A DNA stretch of 64,000 bases from Curtobacterium sp. VKM Ac-2865. GTDB taxonomy: Bacteria > Actinomycetota > Actinomycetes > Actinomycetales > Microbacteriaceae. Position 1 is the stretch's first letter; each line of letters begins with the position of its first letter. Of the stretch, positions 8,478-17,178 are shown piece by piece. The DNA lies in the NCBI RefSeq assembly GCF_015350905.1, contig NZ_JADKRZ010000002.1, positions 310,001 to 374,000 on the forward strand. Direction: 5' to 3'. Made by a program: the position numbers and the translations under genes. The notes under the pieces were generated by a model that worked only from the letters and a program-made list of their open reading frames with translations, had not been told where the DNA came from and ran no database searches.

Positions 8478-9431
8478 ATGAGTGTCCTGGATTCTTTCGC
8501 CACTTTCCAGACCGTGGTCAACGCGGATCCCGATCAGGTGACCGAAGCGCGCCGGCGTCGCCGGCTCTTCGAGGCCGCCTTCAGCACCGAATCAGACGTA
8601 ACCGAGCTCGTCCCGTCGGGATCGCTCGCACGTGGCACGCATAAAGCTCCCATCCACGATGTGGACCTGATCGTCGTCTTTGACCCCGAGGCGCACAGTT
8701 CTTGGGGTCAAGACGGAGACTCGGCCGAGGACGCGCTCGAGTATGCGGGCTCCGCTGTCAACCGTCTCCTGGGAGCAACCTACGGGACCGCCGGTCACGA
8801 AGTCCGCCTGGCGAAGCCCCGAAACCACGCAGTGAAGTGCTTTCTCGATGATCCCGAGGCAGAAGACGCTTTCACCGTCGACGTGATGCCGGCGCTCCGC
8901 CAGAACAATGGCTTCTTGATCCCCGAAAAGCTCTCGAAGCGGTGGATCACGGCAGACCCTGAGTACCTGATCGCTGAGGCAGCCCGAAAGCACGCCGAGT
9001 GGCGCCAGTACGCCGGCGCCGTGCGCATGCTGAAGTACTGGGCGAGCAAGCAGTCCTTCAAGATCAAGTCTCTGGTGATGGAGGTTCTTGCGCTCGACCA
9101 CCTCCCAACGACGTCCAACCGGTCGGCCGCCGTCCAGAGCTTCTTCACAGCCGCCGCCTATCACGTCGAATCCGGCCTGACAATCGAGGACCCAGCGGGG
9201 CTTTGCGGACCAGTCCAGCCGGACCTGGACACGGACCAGTTGGCTGAGGCACTCCGCTCTGCGGCGCAATCGGCAACCAGTGCGGGAACAGCTCGAAGCA
9301 ACAACGATGAAGCGGCAGCGAGCCGACACTGGCGCGACATCTTCGGCGATGCATTCCCCGAGATCGCTGCGATTGGCGTCGCGGCCACGCCGGACCGCCC
9401 CCGGACCGTAAAGGACAGCCCGCAGGGATGA
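8478..9431 (+). CDS. cdnD-like: CBASS cyclic-oligonucleotide synthase (CD-NTase)
   Basis: The 317-residue protein is a nucleotidyltransferase of the cGAS/DncV-like type that makes a cyclic nucleotide signal upon phage infection. The GS motif is at Gly48-Ser49 (PSGSLARGTH), the metal-binding pair at Asp61-x-Asp63 (IHDVDLIVVF) and the third Asp at 135 (FTVDVMPAL); the helical OAS1-like half follows. The ATG at 8478 has a clear GAGGAG ribosome site and fits the conserved core better than the upstream frame. The chain ends in Ser-Pro-Gln-Gly: a C-terminal glycine is what the Cap2 E1/E2 machinery conjugates in type II CBASS. The stop overlaps the E2 gene start (ATGA). The clade, and so the nucleotide product, cannot be decided here. 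Confidence 0.85.
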   Translation: MSVLDSFATFQTVVNADPDQVTEARRRRRLFEAAFSTESDVTELVPSGSLARGTHKAPIHDVDLIVVFDPEAHSSWGQDGDSAEDALEYAGSAVNRLLGATYGTAGHEVRLAKPRNHAVKCFLDDPEAEDAFTVDVMPALRQNNGFLIPEKLSKRWITADPEYLIAEAARKHAEWRQYAGAVRMLKYWASKQSFKIKSLVMEVLALDHLPTTSNRSAAVQSFFTAAAYHVESGLTIEDPAGLCGPVQPDLDTDQLAEALRSAAQSATSAGTARSNNDEAAASRHWRDIFGDAFPEIAAIGVAATPDRPRTVKDSPQG

Positions 9432-9979
9432 CCCGACCCGATGACGGAGGTCGCAGCAGCTGGCTCGACTGGGATCCGGCCCGACTGCGCCGCGACACTC
9501 AGGAGCTTGCGCTGTACGCGCCGGACCTCGCCTTCCGACGCGACGCCAACTTCGAATTTGGGGCGTGGGGCGGGACTGTTCCGATCTGGCCGTTCGAGCG
9601 TCCCGCGCCGGAAAGGCTTCGCACCCTCGTGCCCGAGCCCCTTGAGATCATGTTGGCCTACCCACCCGCGTACCCGGTCGTCAGTCCTAGGGTCTACCCG
9701 GTGAGCCCGGCACCCGAGCTGATGGAGATGTCCGAGTCCATTTGGCATGTGGCTCCAGCGGGAACGCTGTGCCTTCTTCAATCAGAAGGCTTCTGGGACC
9801 CGAGGAGCAGCATCACCGACATCATCGCGAAATGCGCCGGTTGGCACATCGAGTACGCACTTATGCGCCTCCAGCTCATCGAGCGGATGACGGAGCGAGG
9901 CATTGCGGAGGATCCGACGCTCGATGCACTCATCGACAGGGTGACGAGCGAAGCATCGGAAGATCAGAGCAACGGATGA
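9428..9979 (+). CDS. CBASS E2-like conjugating protein, separate gene
   Basis: The 183-residue protein is a ubiquitin E2-like fold. The conjugation motif is visible as His107 and Cys115 (WHVAPAGTLCLL), followed by a FWDP segment (122-125) and a C-terminal helix, as in bacterial E2 domains of Cap2. In most type II CBASS loci this domain is the N-terminal half of Cap2; here it is its own gene, joined to its neighbours by 4-nt ATGA overlaps at both ends, so co-translation with the CD-NTase and E1 is likely. By analogy, Cys115 would carry the CD-NTase C-terminus as a thioester before transfer to a target. Confidence 0.82.
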   Translation: MTRPDDGGRSSWLDWDPARLRRDTQELALYAPDLAFRRDANFEFGAWGGTVPIWPFERPAPERLRTLVPEPLEIMLAYPPAYPVVSPRVYPVSPAPELMEMSESIWHVAPAGTLCLLQSEGFWDPRSSITDIIAKCAGWHIEYALMRLQLIERMTERGIAEDPTLDALIDRVTSEASEDQSNG

Positions 9980-11289
9980 GCGGGCCATTCATTGCCCTGG
10001 TCTCCGACGCCGTCCGGCTGTTAAGGAATGCGAGCGCCACAGGCGGACTGATTCGATTAGGGTATTCCGAACCGGACCTTCGATACACGGTCAATGGGGT
10101 CGAGATCGCTCGAGATGCGGTGGTGGACGTTCGCATCAATCGCGAGTACGAGGCGCTGAGCTGGGGAGACGCGGACCGCTGGGGGCAGTGGTCGTCCAGC
10201 GCAGACCCAGCACTCTGCGCGACCTACCTACAACTGATTCGACGACCAACCGGCTACGTCCGGCTAGACGAGCTACGGCGATACGTCCCCGGTCTCGAGG
10301 ATCCAGGGAACGGCCACGGTTTGCTCCTGCTGCGGCACGACGAGATCCCAGCCGAGCTGGCCAGCCTCGGAATGCCGGATTTCACGGGCTGGATTCTCGA
10401 CCGGAATGGTGCTGCTCCGTTTCAAGTGCACGCCGAACCCGACGCGTTAGGCGCGATACAACTTGGCACAGGCTGGCCGCTCCAGGGCCTTCAGAGCAAT
10501 ACGGTCTCCGTCATCGGAACAGGTTCGATTGGAAGTGCCGCCACGCGCGCGTTGGCTGACGTTGGGATCGGCACCATCAATCTGATCGACCCAGACCGAC
10601 TTCTTTGGCATAACATCGTCCGGCATCAACTTGGTCCAAGCGCAATCGGCCGGTACAAAGTTGATGCCCTCGCGGACGCGCTGCGCGATCGTTCCCGTCC
10701 AAACGCCGCTACCGGATCGACCTCGTACCGCACTCACCGAGTGGATGCTGTCGAGCAAGCCGCGGATCTTTTCCCCCTCATTCACCGCGCGCAAGTTGTG
10801 CTGTGCGCAGCGGACGGTATCGCCCCGAGGCGAGTCGTCAATCACCTCGCCCGACTCGCAGGAACGCCCGCGATCTTCGCGTGTGTGCTCGACGACGGCT
10901 CCGTCGGCGAGATTTTCCGCTCGAGGCCAGGCACGAAGTTCGGATGCCTTCTTTGTCATCGCGCTTGGCTCGCAGAACAAGGGTGGATGGATCCCGAAGC
11001 AGACCAGGAGTTGGCCTACGGGACCGGCACCAGTCACAAGCCGATGACCGCAGTGCCGTCGGATCTCCAGCTCATCGGACAGCTGGCCGCGCAAATAACT
11101 CTCGCAACGCTTCTCGAATCACGGCACGGTAGACCGGGGGCAAGCCTCCCAAACGAACACGCAGTCATTGGCCTTCGTCCGACCGCCGACCTTGGAGGGC
11201 CGTTCAACGTAGCCCACGCCGGCGAGGTCCGCTGGGCGTCCGTCCCTCCGCCCCGCACCGATTGCCCGACATGTTCTCTCGCAAATTGA
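9976..11289 (+). CDS. cap2 (E1 part): CBASS E1/ThiF-like activating protein
   Basis: The 437-residue protein is an E1/ThiF-family adenylating enzyme. After about 170 N-terminal residues of unassigned fold comes a Rossmann motif GTGSIG (181-186), an acidic ribose-binding site in INLIDPD (Asp205) and the RHQLG segment. Two CxxC pairs (Cys324/Cys327 and Cys430/Cys433) probably hold a structural zinc. Other cysteines (277, 303) are candidates for the thioester residue, but I cannot assign it. The ATG at 9976 overlaps the E2 stop (ATGA). With the E2 gene it makes up the two halves of a split Cap2, expected to activate the C-terminal glycine of the CD-NTase. Confidence 0.82.
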   Translation: MSGPFIALVSDAVRLLRNASATGGLIRLGYSEPDLRYTVNGVEIARDAVVDVRINREYEALSWGDADRWGQWSSSADPALCATYLQLIRRPTGYVRLDELRRYVPGLEDPGNGHGLLLLRHDEIPAELASLGMPDFTGWILDRNGAAPFQVHAEPDALGAIQLGTGWPLQGLQSNTVSVIGTGSIGSAATRALADVGIGTINLIDPDRLLWHNIVRHQLGPSAIGRYKVDALADALRDRSRPNAATGSTSYRTHRVDAVEQAADLFPLIHRAQVVLCAADGIAPRRVVNHLARLAGTPAIFACVLDDGSVGEIFRSRPGTKFGCLLCHRAWLAEQGWMDPEADQELAYGTGTSHKPMTAVPSDLQLIGQLAAQITLATLLESRHGRPGASLPNEHAVIGLRPTADLGGPFNVAHAGEVRWASVPPPRTDCPTCSLAN

Positions 11290-11756
11290 CGCTATCATTG
11301 CCGTCTTTACGCATCGAAAGATCAGCGTACGACAGTATTCTGCACGAGTCCGCAGTATCTCCGGTCGGTATCGAAACGGGGGGCATTCTCCTTGGTCATG
11401 ATACTGGCACCGAGATTCTGATAACTTTTGCGGGGGATCCAGGCCCAAAAGCGTTCCAAGCGCCGAACCGATTTCTCCGGGACGGCGAGCATGCTTCAGC
11501 CTTAGCGGCATCCGCCTGGGACCATGACAGGTCGCTGTGGATCGGCGAATGGCACACTCACCCGCGAAGTGCCCTGGAACCGAGCGCTGTGGATCTACGC
11601 ACGTACCGCAAACACACCAACGACCCTGATCTGTCCTTCGAGCGGTTCGTCTCAATCATCGTGCGTCCACGCAATGCAGGTTCCTCGCTTGTGGGATGGG
11701 TGATTGACGAAGCGCTCTATCGAGTTCCGCTGGAGATCGCTTGCGGAGAGCGGTAA
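11262..11756 (+). CDS. cap3: CBASS JAB/JAMM peptidase (Cap3-like)
   Basis: The 164-residue protein has a complete JAMM metalloprotease signature: Glu38 (GIETGG), His98-x-His100 (EWHTHP), Ser108 and Asp111 (SAVD), with the normal spacing, so it should bind zinc and be active. In type II CBASS, Cap3 removes the CD-NTase from its conjugates and so opposes Cap2. The gene overlaps the 3' end of the E1 gene by 28 nt; a second ATG at 11271 is an equally good start. A 14-bp palindrome (AAAGCTGCAGCTTT, 11755-11768) touches the stop codon and may end the operon. Confidence 0.85.
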   Translation: MPDMFSRKLTLSLPSLRIERSAYDSILHESAVSPVGIETGGILLGHDTGTEILITFAGDPGPKAFQAPNRFLRDGEHASALAASAWDHDRSLWIGEWHTHPRSALEPSAVDLRTYRKHTNDPDLSFERFVSIIVRPRNAGSSLVGWVIDEALYRVPLEIACGER

Positions 11757-11830
11757 AGCTGCAGCTTTCGAACCTGAAGCCGACACGCATTCAGCTACCT
11801 CGCTTGCATGGTTCTAAACCCAGACGAGAG

Positions 11831-12001
11831 TCAACCTGCCGATCGCCGCGTCGTTTCCAGCACGACGCAGGCAAGGCCGGCGACGAGCGCGACGATCAGC
11901 ACGACGAAACTCGCCCCATGACTTGTCGGATTGAGGATCCGCACCAGCAGCGCGAACGCGATCACAACGACACCGACCACGGTGAGACTCCGAGCAGACA
12001 T
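11831..12001 (-). CDS. Small two-helix membrane protein
   Basis: This 56-residue protein consists of two membrane helices (about 6-25 and 33-50: LTVVGVVVIAFALLVRIL and FVVLIVALVAGLACVVL) joined by a short polar turn. A TTG at 12013 would add four residues. No family is recognised. It is probably co-directional with the next small membrane protein gene. Confidence 0.6.
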   Translation of the reverse strand: MSARSLTVVGVVVIAFALLVRILNPTSHGASFVVLIVALVAGLACVVLETTRRSAG

Positions 12002-12085
12002 GGGGCGAGTCAATCAGACGGGCGCCGTCCGATAAACGGTCGTCCACCGGACACATCCATGGTCCTTGGCGTCTGCTGACCCCTG

Positions 12086-12316
12086 TTACACGCGAGATCG
12101 GCCTCTGCTTGACCACGAGAAGAGCCAGGCCACGAGCAGCAAGATGACACCGACAAAGGGGAAAAGGACGCCGACTACCAGGTTCCATCGGCTTACGAGC
12201 AGAACGACGCCGACCACCAGCAATACGCCGCCGATTAGCAGGTCCAAACGCGCACGATGTGGCGGATCCGCAGAATCGCTCGAAGGCTTCATCGCATACA
12301 CGGTACCGGGCAGCAC
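12086..12316 (-). CDS. Small two-helix membrane protein
   Basis: The protein has up to 76 residues, with a short soluble N-terminus and two membrane helices (LLIGGVLLVVGVVLLV and LVVGVLFPFVGVILLLVAWLF). The start may be the GTG at 12316 or the ATG at 12292. It is distinct in sequence from the 56-residue protein downstream. Function unknown. Confidence 0.6.
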   Translation of the reverse strand: MLPGTVYAMKPSSDSADPPHRARLDLLIGGVLLVVGVVLLVSRWNLVVGVLFPFVGVILLLVAWLFSWSSRGRSRV

Positions 12317-12352
12317 GACGTCCGATAGCCGATGGGCTATCGAGACGCGGGA

Positions 12353-12757
12353 TCAGCGCAGACGCACGAGGCCGGCGTGGGTGGGTCGGAAGCCGCAGGC
12401 CCCCTCGTAGAAGGGCACCATGTCCTCGCCGTAGTCGACGAACAACCACTCGCAGCCGGCGGATCGGACCGCGTCGACGGCGTAGCGGACCACCGCTGTT
12501 CCAAGGCCCCGATGTTGGTAGGTCGGATGCGTCTTCGTGTCGATGAGAAACGCATGGTCTGCACCATCCCAGGCGACGTTGACGAAGCCGACCAGCTCAC
12601 CACCGGGGGCTCTGCCCGCGACCCAGCCCAGGGAGTGCGGACTTATCCGGTCCCACCAGCCGGGTTCGGGTGACCCTCCATGAGCCGCGGTGAGGCCTGC
12701 TAGCTCGTCGTCACTGATGATCGAACGCCAGGTGAGCGTCACGTCGTTGTGCTGCAT
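12353..12757 (-). CDS. GNAT-family N-acetyltransferase
   Basis: The 134-residue protein has the GNAT fold order: N-terminal beta/helix, the DTKTHPTYQHRGLGTAVVR acetyl-CoA-binding segment with the Q/R-x-x-G-x-G signature (HRGLG) in the middle, and the typical PFYEGACGFRPT near the C-terminus. It probably transfers an acetyl group from acetyl-CoA to a small molecule; the substrate is unknown. The ATG at 12757 has a GGAGC site upstream. Length is near the family minimum but complete. Confidence 0.85.
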   Translation of the reverse strand: MQHNDVTLTWRSIISDDELAGLTAAHGGSPEPGWWDRISPHSLGWVAGRAPGGELVGFVNVAWDGADHAFLIDTKTHPTYQHRGLGTAVVRYAVDAVRSAGCEWLFVDYGEDMVPFYEGACGFRPTHAGLVRLR

Positions 12758-12811
12758 CGTCCCAAGCTCCCACGAGGAGGCTGAGTTCGCCAGGCACCGC
12801 TGGACGATCGG

Positions 12812-13651
12812 CTAACGAGACGGGTGGTGATGCTTCCGGGCAGCGATAGAGAACATCATTGGCAAGCGTTCGTTGCCGTCAGCAAGCGCGTAACCAGCCG
12901 GCGTCTTGACGAGATTCGGAATGGGCTCCCATGGCATGGCGGTGTATTCGTGGAAGGCTTCGATTTGAAGCCCCGCAGCCAAAATCGAGGTGAAGATTTC
13001 GTCCAGGGAGTGGGGCCACTCGTACGTGGTTCGGTTCGTGAGAAGGGTGTCGCTCGCGTACGTGGTCCCGGAGTCGAATCGTTGGGCTTCGCCCGCTCCG
13101 AAGTACGGCTCGGTGACGACGAGGGCGGTGTCTTGTCGGTCGTATTGGAGGGTCATGACCATGGGGTGTGCTTCGTAGAGGAAGAACAGCCCGCCCGGTT
13201 TCAGGAGCCGTTCGACGGCGCGCGCCCACATGGTGAGGTCCGGGAGCCACGCGAGGACGCCGACGGTTGTGTAGACAACATCGAATTGCCGGCCGAGCTG
13301 ATCGGGGGCGTCTTCGTTGGATGTTTGGACGAAGGACGCATCGACGCCGGCCCGAGCAGCAAGCGAGGTGGCTGCTGCGATCGCGTCACCGGAGAAGTCG
13401 GTGCCGACGACTCGTGCCCCAAGCCTGGCGAGGCTGATCGAGTCAACCCCGATGTGGCATTGAAGGTGCACGACGTCGAGCCCGGTGAGAGACCCGTCGG
13501 GGAGGTGGGGAGCCATGACCTTGGCTTCGAACATGACCCGGTTGGCGGAGGGGTCGTCGGCGAACTCAGCCGCCTTGTAGGCGACGAGGTGATCTGAAAC
13601 TCGTTCGTCCCAGTTCGCCCGGTTCGTCTCGATCTGGTCATGAGTGGACAC
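12812..13651 (-). CDS. SAM-dependent class I methyltransferase
   Basis: The 279-residue cytoplasmic enzyme has a class I methyltransferase core: motif I is the variant LDVVHLQCHIGVDSISLA (about 58-75), motif II VVGTDFS follows, then FDVVYTTVGVLAWLPDL and LLKPGGLFFLYE. The HLQCHxG form of motif I is typical of a family of uncharacterised actinobacterial and firmicute methyltransferases. The GTG start at 13651 follows a GGGGG stretch. Substrate unknown. It is in the same direction as the GNAT gene 54 bp downstream and may share a transcript. Confidence 0.8.
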   Translation of the reverse strand: MSTHDQIETNRANWDERVSDHLVAYKAAEFADDPSANRVMFEAKVMAPHLPDGSLTGLDVVHLQCHIGVDSISLARLGARVVGTDFSGDAIAAATSLAARAGVDASFVQTSNEDAPDQLGRQFDVVYTTVGVLAWLPDLTMWARAVERLLKPGGLFFLYEAHPMVMTLQYDRQDTALVVTEPYFGAGEAQRFDSGTTYASDTLLTNRTTYEWPHSLDEIFTSILAAGLQIEAFHEYTAMPWEPIPNLVKTPAGYALADGNERLPMMFSIAARKHHHPSR

Positions 13652-13981
13652 GGCAACCCCCTAGTGAATGAGCAAAGCCGAGCAGCTTCCCAGAACGCTC
13701 CGCAGGCCGCAACACGTGCAAGGGGAAGGAACGGGAGTCCCATCCCAGTAGGCGATCGGCAGCCGGACTCGGCAGCGTCGCGAACGCGGGTCAATGGCTA
13801 GGACCAAGGCCGCTGCATCGCTGAGGTCGTCCCACTCGCGCTGGCTGTTGGGAGCCTTCGTCTCACATAGATGTTCCGCGATCTTTCGCACTGAAGGTGC
13901 GTGAGGCGGACGTGTCACGCGAGCTGCCCGGCCCTGGCCTTTCGGGCAGGACCCTGGCGACGCCCGCCCGCGCGGACGGCG

Positions 13982-14010
13982 ACAAGTTGTGTGCGGAGGA
14001 GACAACTTGT
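13982..14010. promoter_or_regulatory. Inverted repeat in the 13652-14124 gap
   Basis: ACAAGTTGT (13982-13990) and ACAACTTGT (14002-14010) face each other across 11 nt, upstream of the leftward methyltransferase gene. It may be an operator. The rest of this ~470-bp gap shows no convincing gene; a 114-residue leftward frame there is Arg/Pro/Ser-rich and I do not believe it. Confidence 0.3.
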
Positions 14011-14124
14011 GTGTGAAGTGAAACAGGTTGTCGAACGCCTCGCTACGTATCCAGAGCTAGGACCGACTCGTGATGGATCGCCTGACGCGGGCTGCGTCGA
14101 GACGGCGGCCGATCGCAGGCGTGG

Positions 14125-14499
14125 TCAGATCGGCACCGAGTCGAACCGCTCGTCGATCTGCGGGTCGTAGAGCGGGAGATGCAGCGCCGCCATCGCCTGG
14201 ATGACCAGGTTGTACTGCTCTCCTGACATCCACGAGCAGCTCACGGTGACGCTCTCGGGCGAGTAGCCGGCATCGATGCTGGCGCGCTGGTCCGGCGAGA
14301 AGAGCATGGTCTGTTCGCCGCCGTCGGCGCGACGGGCCTCGACCGTCCAGTCCGGGAACGCCACGATGAGCGCCTGCTCCGCCGCGTCGAGGTCGAGCAG
14401 ATCGAGCCCCGCGACCGGCTTGCCCTCCATCAGGGCCTCGTACACAACGCGAGCGTCGAGGAGCTCGCTCGTTCTCCAGAACACGAACTGCTGGCTCAT
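14125..14499 (-). CDS. Hypothetical soluble protein
   Basis: This 124-residue acidic protein starts at an ATG with a strong ribosome site (GAGAGGGAG). It has no signal peptide or membrane helix and looks alpha/beta. The first 40 residues (QQFVFWRTSELLDARVVYEA) are reminiscent of small immunity- or antitoxin-like proteins only in size and charge; no family is recognised. Confidence 0.65.
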   Translation of the reverse strand: MSQQFVFWRTSELLDARVVYEALMEGKPVAGLDLLDLDAAEQALIVAFPDWTVEARRADGGEQTMLFSPDQRASIDAGYSPESVTVSCSWMSGEQYNLVIQAMAALHLPLYDPQIDERFDSVPI

Positions 14500-14670
14500 C
14501 GCATCTCCCTCTCGGCGGCGTCCACAGACTCCGCTCCCACCATGCCACACCCGGTCGATGAGCACCGCAGACCTCGACGCACAGCTGAGCGAGATCTTCG
14601 AGCACCGCCGTCGGGACGACATTGCCCCGACCAACGCCGCCGGGAACGCGACACATGGCAGGGTTGCGTC

Positions 14671-15081
14671 ATGCAGGCGGGCGGAAGCGGGAGCCGGGTT
14701 CCGGCATGGGGTGAGCGGTCTGCTGTGTCGATTCGACGTCGCGGCTCTGCGTGGGCAGTATCAGGCATCGTCGTCGCCGCGACGGGGCTCACGGCAGCAC
14801 TGATCGGCGCGGTGCTGGGGGTGTCCGCGCTGCTGGGCAGTGGTCTCATCCATGCCGCCAGCCAAGGGGAGGCCGGTCACGGGCACCTGTTCAGGGAGAT
14901 CACCCGGATCGGTGGCTTCTATGTCGTCATGCCGTTGGCCGTGATTGCAGTGGCGTGCACGGTGACAGCGTGGCGGCGTACGCGTGCGCCGGACCGGTCG
15001 CGTGCGACGACGGTAGTTGCAACCGTCTTGACCTCATGTCTGGTGCTGGTGTCGCTGGTCACAACCCTGATCGCGAGTTGA
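14671..15081 (+). CDS. Three-helix membrane protein
   Basis: The 136-residue protein has three or four membrane helices (about 28-60, 82-100 and 114-134), including GLTAALIGAVLGVSALLGSG and FYVVMPLAVIAVACTV. The N-terminus is basic. The ATG at 14671 was picked because upstream sequence in frame is Arg-rich and implausible. Function unknown. It diverges from the 124-residue gene. Confidence 0.6.
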   Translation: MQAGGSGSRVPAWGERSAVSIRRRGSAWAVSGIVVAATGLTAALIGAVLGVSALLGSGLIHAASQGEAGHGHLFREITRIGGFYVVMPLAVIAVACTVTAWRRTRAPDRSRATTVVATVLTSCLVLVSLVTTLIAS

Positions 15082-15221
15082 CGGATCGGCCCGACAGCGG
15101 CACCCCCATGAGCCCAGGACGCTCCTCCCGAGGGCGGTAGGGCGATATGGCCGTCCGCGCTTCTGTCTCGGACACGATGGGTGGCAGTCGGACAAGTGAG
15201 CTGGCGGACGACAACAGTTGC

Positions 15222-16589
15222 CTACTGCGGCATGTCCACGAACCGAGAGAACATCCCGTGGAACGCCACCGTGATGGTGTCGGTCGGCCCGTTGCGGTGC
15301 TTGGCCACGATGAGGTCGGCCTCACCCTGCCGCGGGTTGTCCTTCTCGTACGCCGACTCGCGGTGCAGCAGGATGACCATGTCGGCGTCCTGCTCGATGG
15401 AGCCGGACTCACGCAGGTCGGAGATCATCGGCTTCTTGTCGGCACGCTGCTCGGGCCCACGGTTCAGCTGGGACAGGGCGATGACGGGGACCTGGAGCTC
15501 TTTCGCCATGAGCTTGAGCGCACGCGAGAACTCGGAGACCTCCTGCTGGCGGCTCTCGACCTTCTTGCCCGAGGTCATCAGCTGCAGGTAGTCGATGACG
15601 ACGAGCTTCAGGTTGTGCTGCTGCTTGAGGCGACGGCACTTCGCACGGATCTCGACGAGCGTCATGTTGGGGGAGTCGTCGATGTAGAAGGGGGCGTCGT
15701 TGATGCGCCCGCGGGTCTGCGCGATGGTGGTCCAGTCGCGGGAGTCCACGGTGCCCTTGCGCATGTTCTGCAGCGGCACGCTGGTCTCGGCGGAGAGCAG
15801 ACGCATCGCGATCTCGGCACGCCCCATCTCGAGCGAGAAGAAGGCAGCCGTCTGGTTGTGCTTCAGGGCGGCCGCGCGGCACAGGTCGAGCGCCAGGGTC
15901 GACTTGCCGAGTGCGGGTCGGGCGGCGACGATGATCAGCTGTCCGGGGTGGAAGCCGTTCGTCAGGCCGTCGAGCTGGGCGAACCCGGTGGGCACGCCGG
16001 TCATCTGGCCGTCGCGGCCCTTGGCGGCCTCGATCTCGTCGATGGCGGCGGAGATGGCCTCGGTCAGGGGGACGTAGTCCTCGGTCTGCACGCCGCCGGC
16101 GACGTTGTAGACCTCGGCCTGGGCGCTGTTGACGAGGTCGGTGACCTCACCTTCCGACGCGTAGCCCATCTGCACGATGCGGGTGCCGGCGTCGACCAGG
16201 CGACGCAGGACCGCCTTCTCGGCGACGATCGAGGCGTAGTACCCGGCGTTCGCCGCGGTCGGCACCAGGCTCGTCATGCTGTGCAGGTACTCGGCGCCGC
16301 CGGCACGGGACAGCAGCCCGGTCTTGGTCAGCTCGTCGGTGACGGCGATGACGTCGGTCGGCTCGCCGTGGGAGTACAGCGACAGCATCGCGTCGAAGAT
16401 GACCTCGTGCTTGGGGATGTAGAAGTCCACGCCACGGGCGGTCTCGATGACGTCGGCGACGGCGTCCTTCGACAGGAGCATGCCGCCGATGGTCGACTGT
16501 TCGGCCAGCAGGTCGTGCGGCGGAGTGCGCTCCATGCCACCGCGCTCCGAGTACGTCTGCGGTGCCGGGTCCAGATGCGCGATCGACAC
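15222..16589 (-). CDS. dnaB: Replicative DNA helicase DnaB
   Basis: The 455-residue protein is the hexameric replicative helicase. The helical N-terminal domain begins with PPHDLLAEQSTIGGMLL, and the C-terminal RecA-like ATPase domain has Walker A ARPALGKST, Walker B LVVIDYLQLM, and the QLNRGPEQR and RESGSIEQDAD motifs. The GTG at 16589 has a GAGGAG ribosome site; the longer frame upstream is not needed. No intein is present. It is transcribed toward the accessory arm, and its upstream region holds a cluster of DnaA-box-like sites. Confidence 0.95.
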   Translation of the reverse strand: MSIAHLDPAPQTYSERGGMERTPPHDLLAEQSTIGGMLLSKDAVADVIETARGVDFYIPKHEVIFDAMLSLYSHGEPTDVIAVTDELTKTGLLSRAGGAEYLHSMTSLVPTAANAGYYASIVAEKAVLRRLVDAGTRIVQMGYASEGEVTDLVNSAQAEVYNVAGGVQTEDYVPLTEAISAAIDEIEAAKGRDGQMTGVPTGFAQLDGLTNGFHPGQLIIVAARPALGKSTLALDLCRAAALKHNQTAAFFSLEMGRAEIAMRLLSAETSVPLQNMRKGTVDSRDWTTIAQTRGRINDAPFYIDDSPNMTLVEIRAKCRRLKQQHNLKLVVIDYLQLMTSGKKVESRQQEVSEFSRALKLMAKELQVPVIALSQLNRGPEQRADKKPMISDLRESGSIEQDADMVILLHRESAYEKDNPRQGEADLIVAKHRNGPTDTITVAFHGMFSRFVDMPQ

Positions 16590-16689
16590 ACGTGCTCCTC
16601 TTGTTGTCCGTACGGGCCGCCCCCGCAAGCCAGTCCTACCCCGAGCAACCGACATCCCCCGGTCGCGCGCTCACCGTACGGGGTGCAAG

Positions 16690-16852
16690 TTATCCCCAAC
16701 AACTGCCCCTGTGGACAACTCTGTGGAGGACTCGCGGAACACGCCGAGAACCCGTGTGGAGAACTGTGGACAGACATGTGGAAAAAGGGGCGGAAGAACA
16801 TACGTTCGACCGCTTGACCTGGGCTTTTGGTTTCCACACTGTGTGTGGACAA
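16690..16852. promoter_or_regulatory. DnaA-box-like cluster upstream of dnaB
   Basis: Within the 590-bp gap 16590-17178 are TTATCCCCA (16690-16698), two TGTGGACAA (16710-16718 and 16844-16852, exact complements of the actinobacterial box TTGTCCACA), and several TGTGGAGAA/TGTGGAAAA variants. The remaining part of the gap (16920-17178) is a degenerate run of GGAACCGAC-type repeats with no gene. Confidence 0.55.
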
Positions 16853-17178
16853 CCGTGCTTCAATGTGCGCTTGAAGGTTCCCGATTTGACGTCGTCACGG
16901 TGGGAAACGACTTGACAAACCGGTTCCTGAGCGGAGTGTTCCCTGCTGGCTCCCAGGGAGCGCGACCGCCCGCGGATGGTAACCAGCCAACGCAGCGCAC
17001 CCCGAGCCTCCAGGCCGCAAGCGGCGCAGACCAGACCGGAACCGACGAGACGGAACCGGGCCGGAACCAGGGCGGAACCGACCCGGACACGCCCGGCACC
17101 ACCGAAACCAGAACCGCAACCGACAAGCGACCAGCCAGAGACGAGGAGCCAGAAGCGACAAGCGACGACGAGCCGGCC

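Noticed and set aside
13661-14005. 114-residue leftward frame upstream of the methyltransferase gene
   Set aside because: Arg/Pro/Ser/Cys-rich composition and no ribosome site; it seems to be non-coding upstream DNA.
1-15000. Integrative element or insertion sequence in the accessory arm
   Set aside because: I found no transposase, integrase, tRNA-linked attachment repeat or terminal inverted repeat, in spite of the mixed gene content.
15147-16817. 556-codon rightward frame opposite dnaB
   Set aside because: It is antisense to dnaB, with no recognised motifs.
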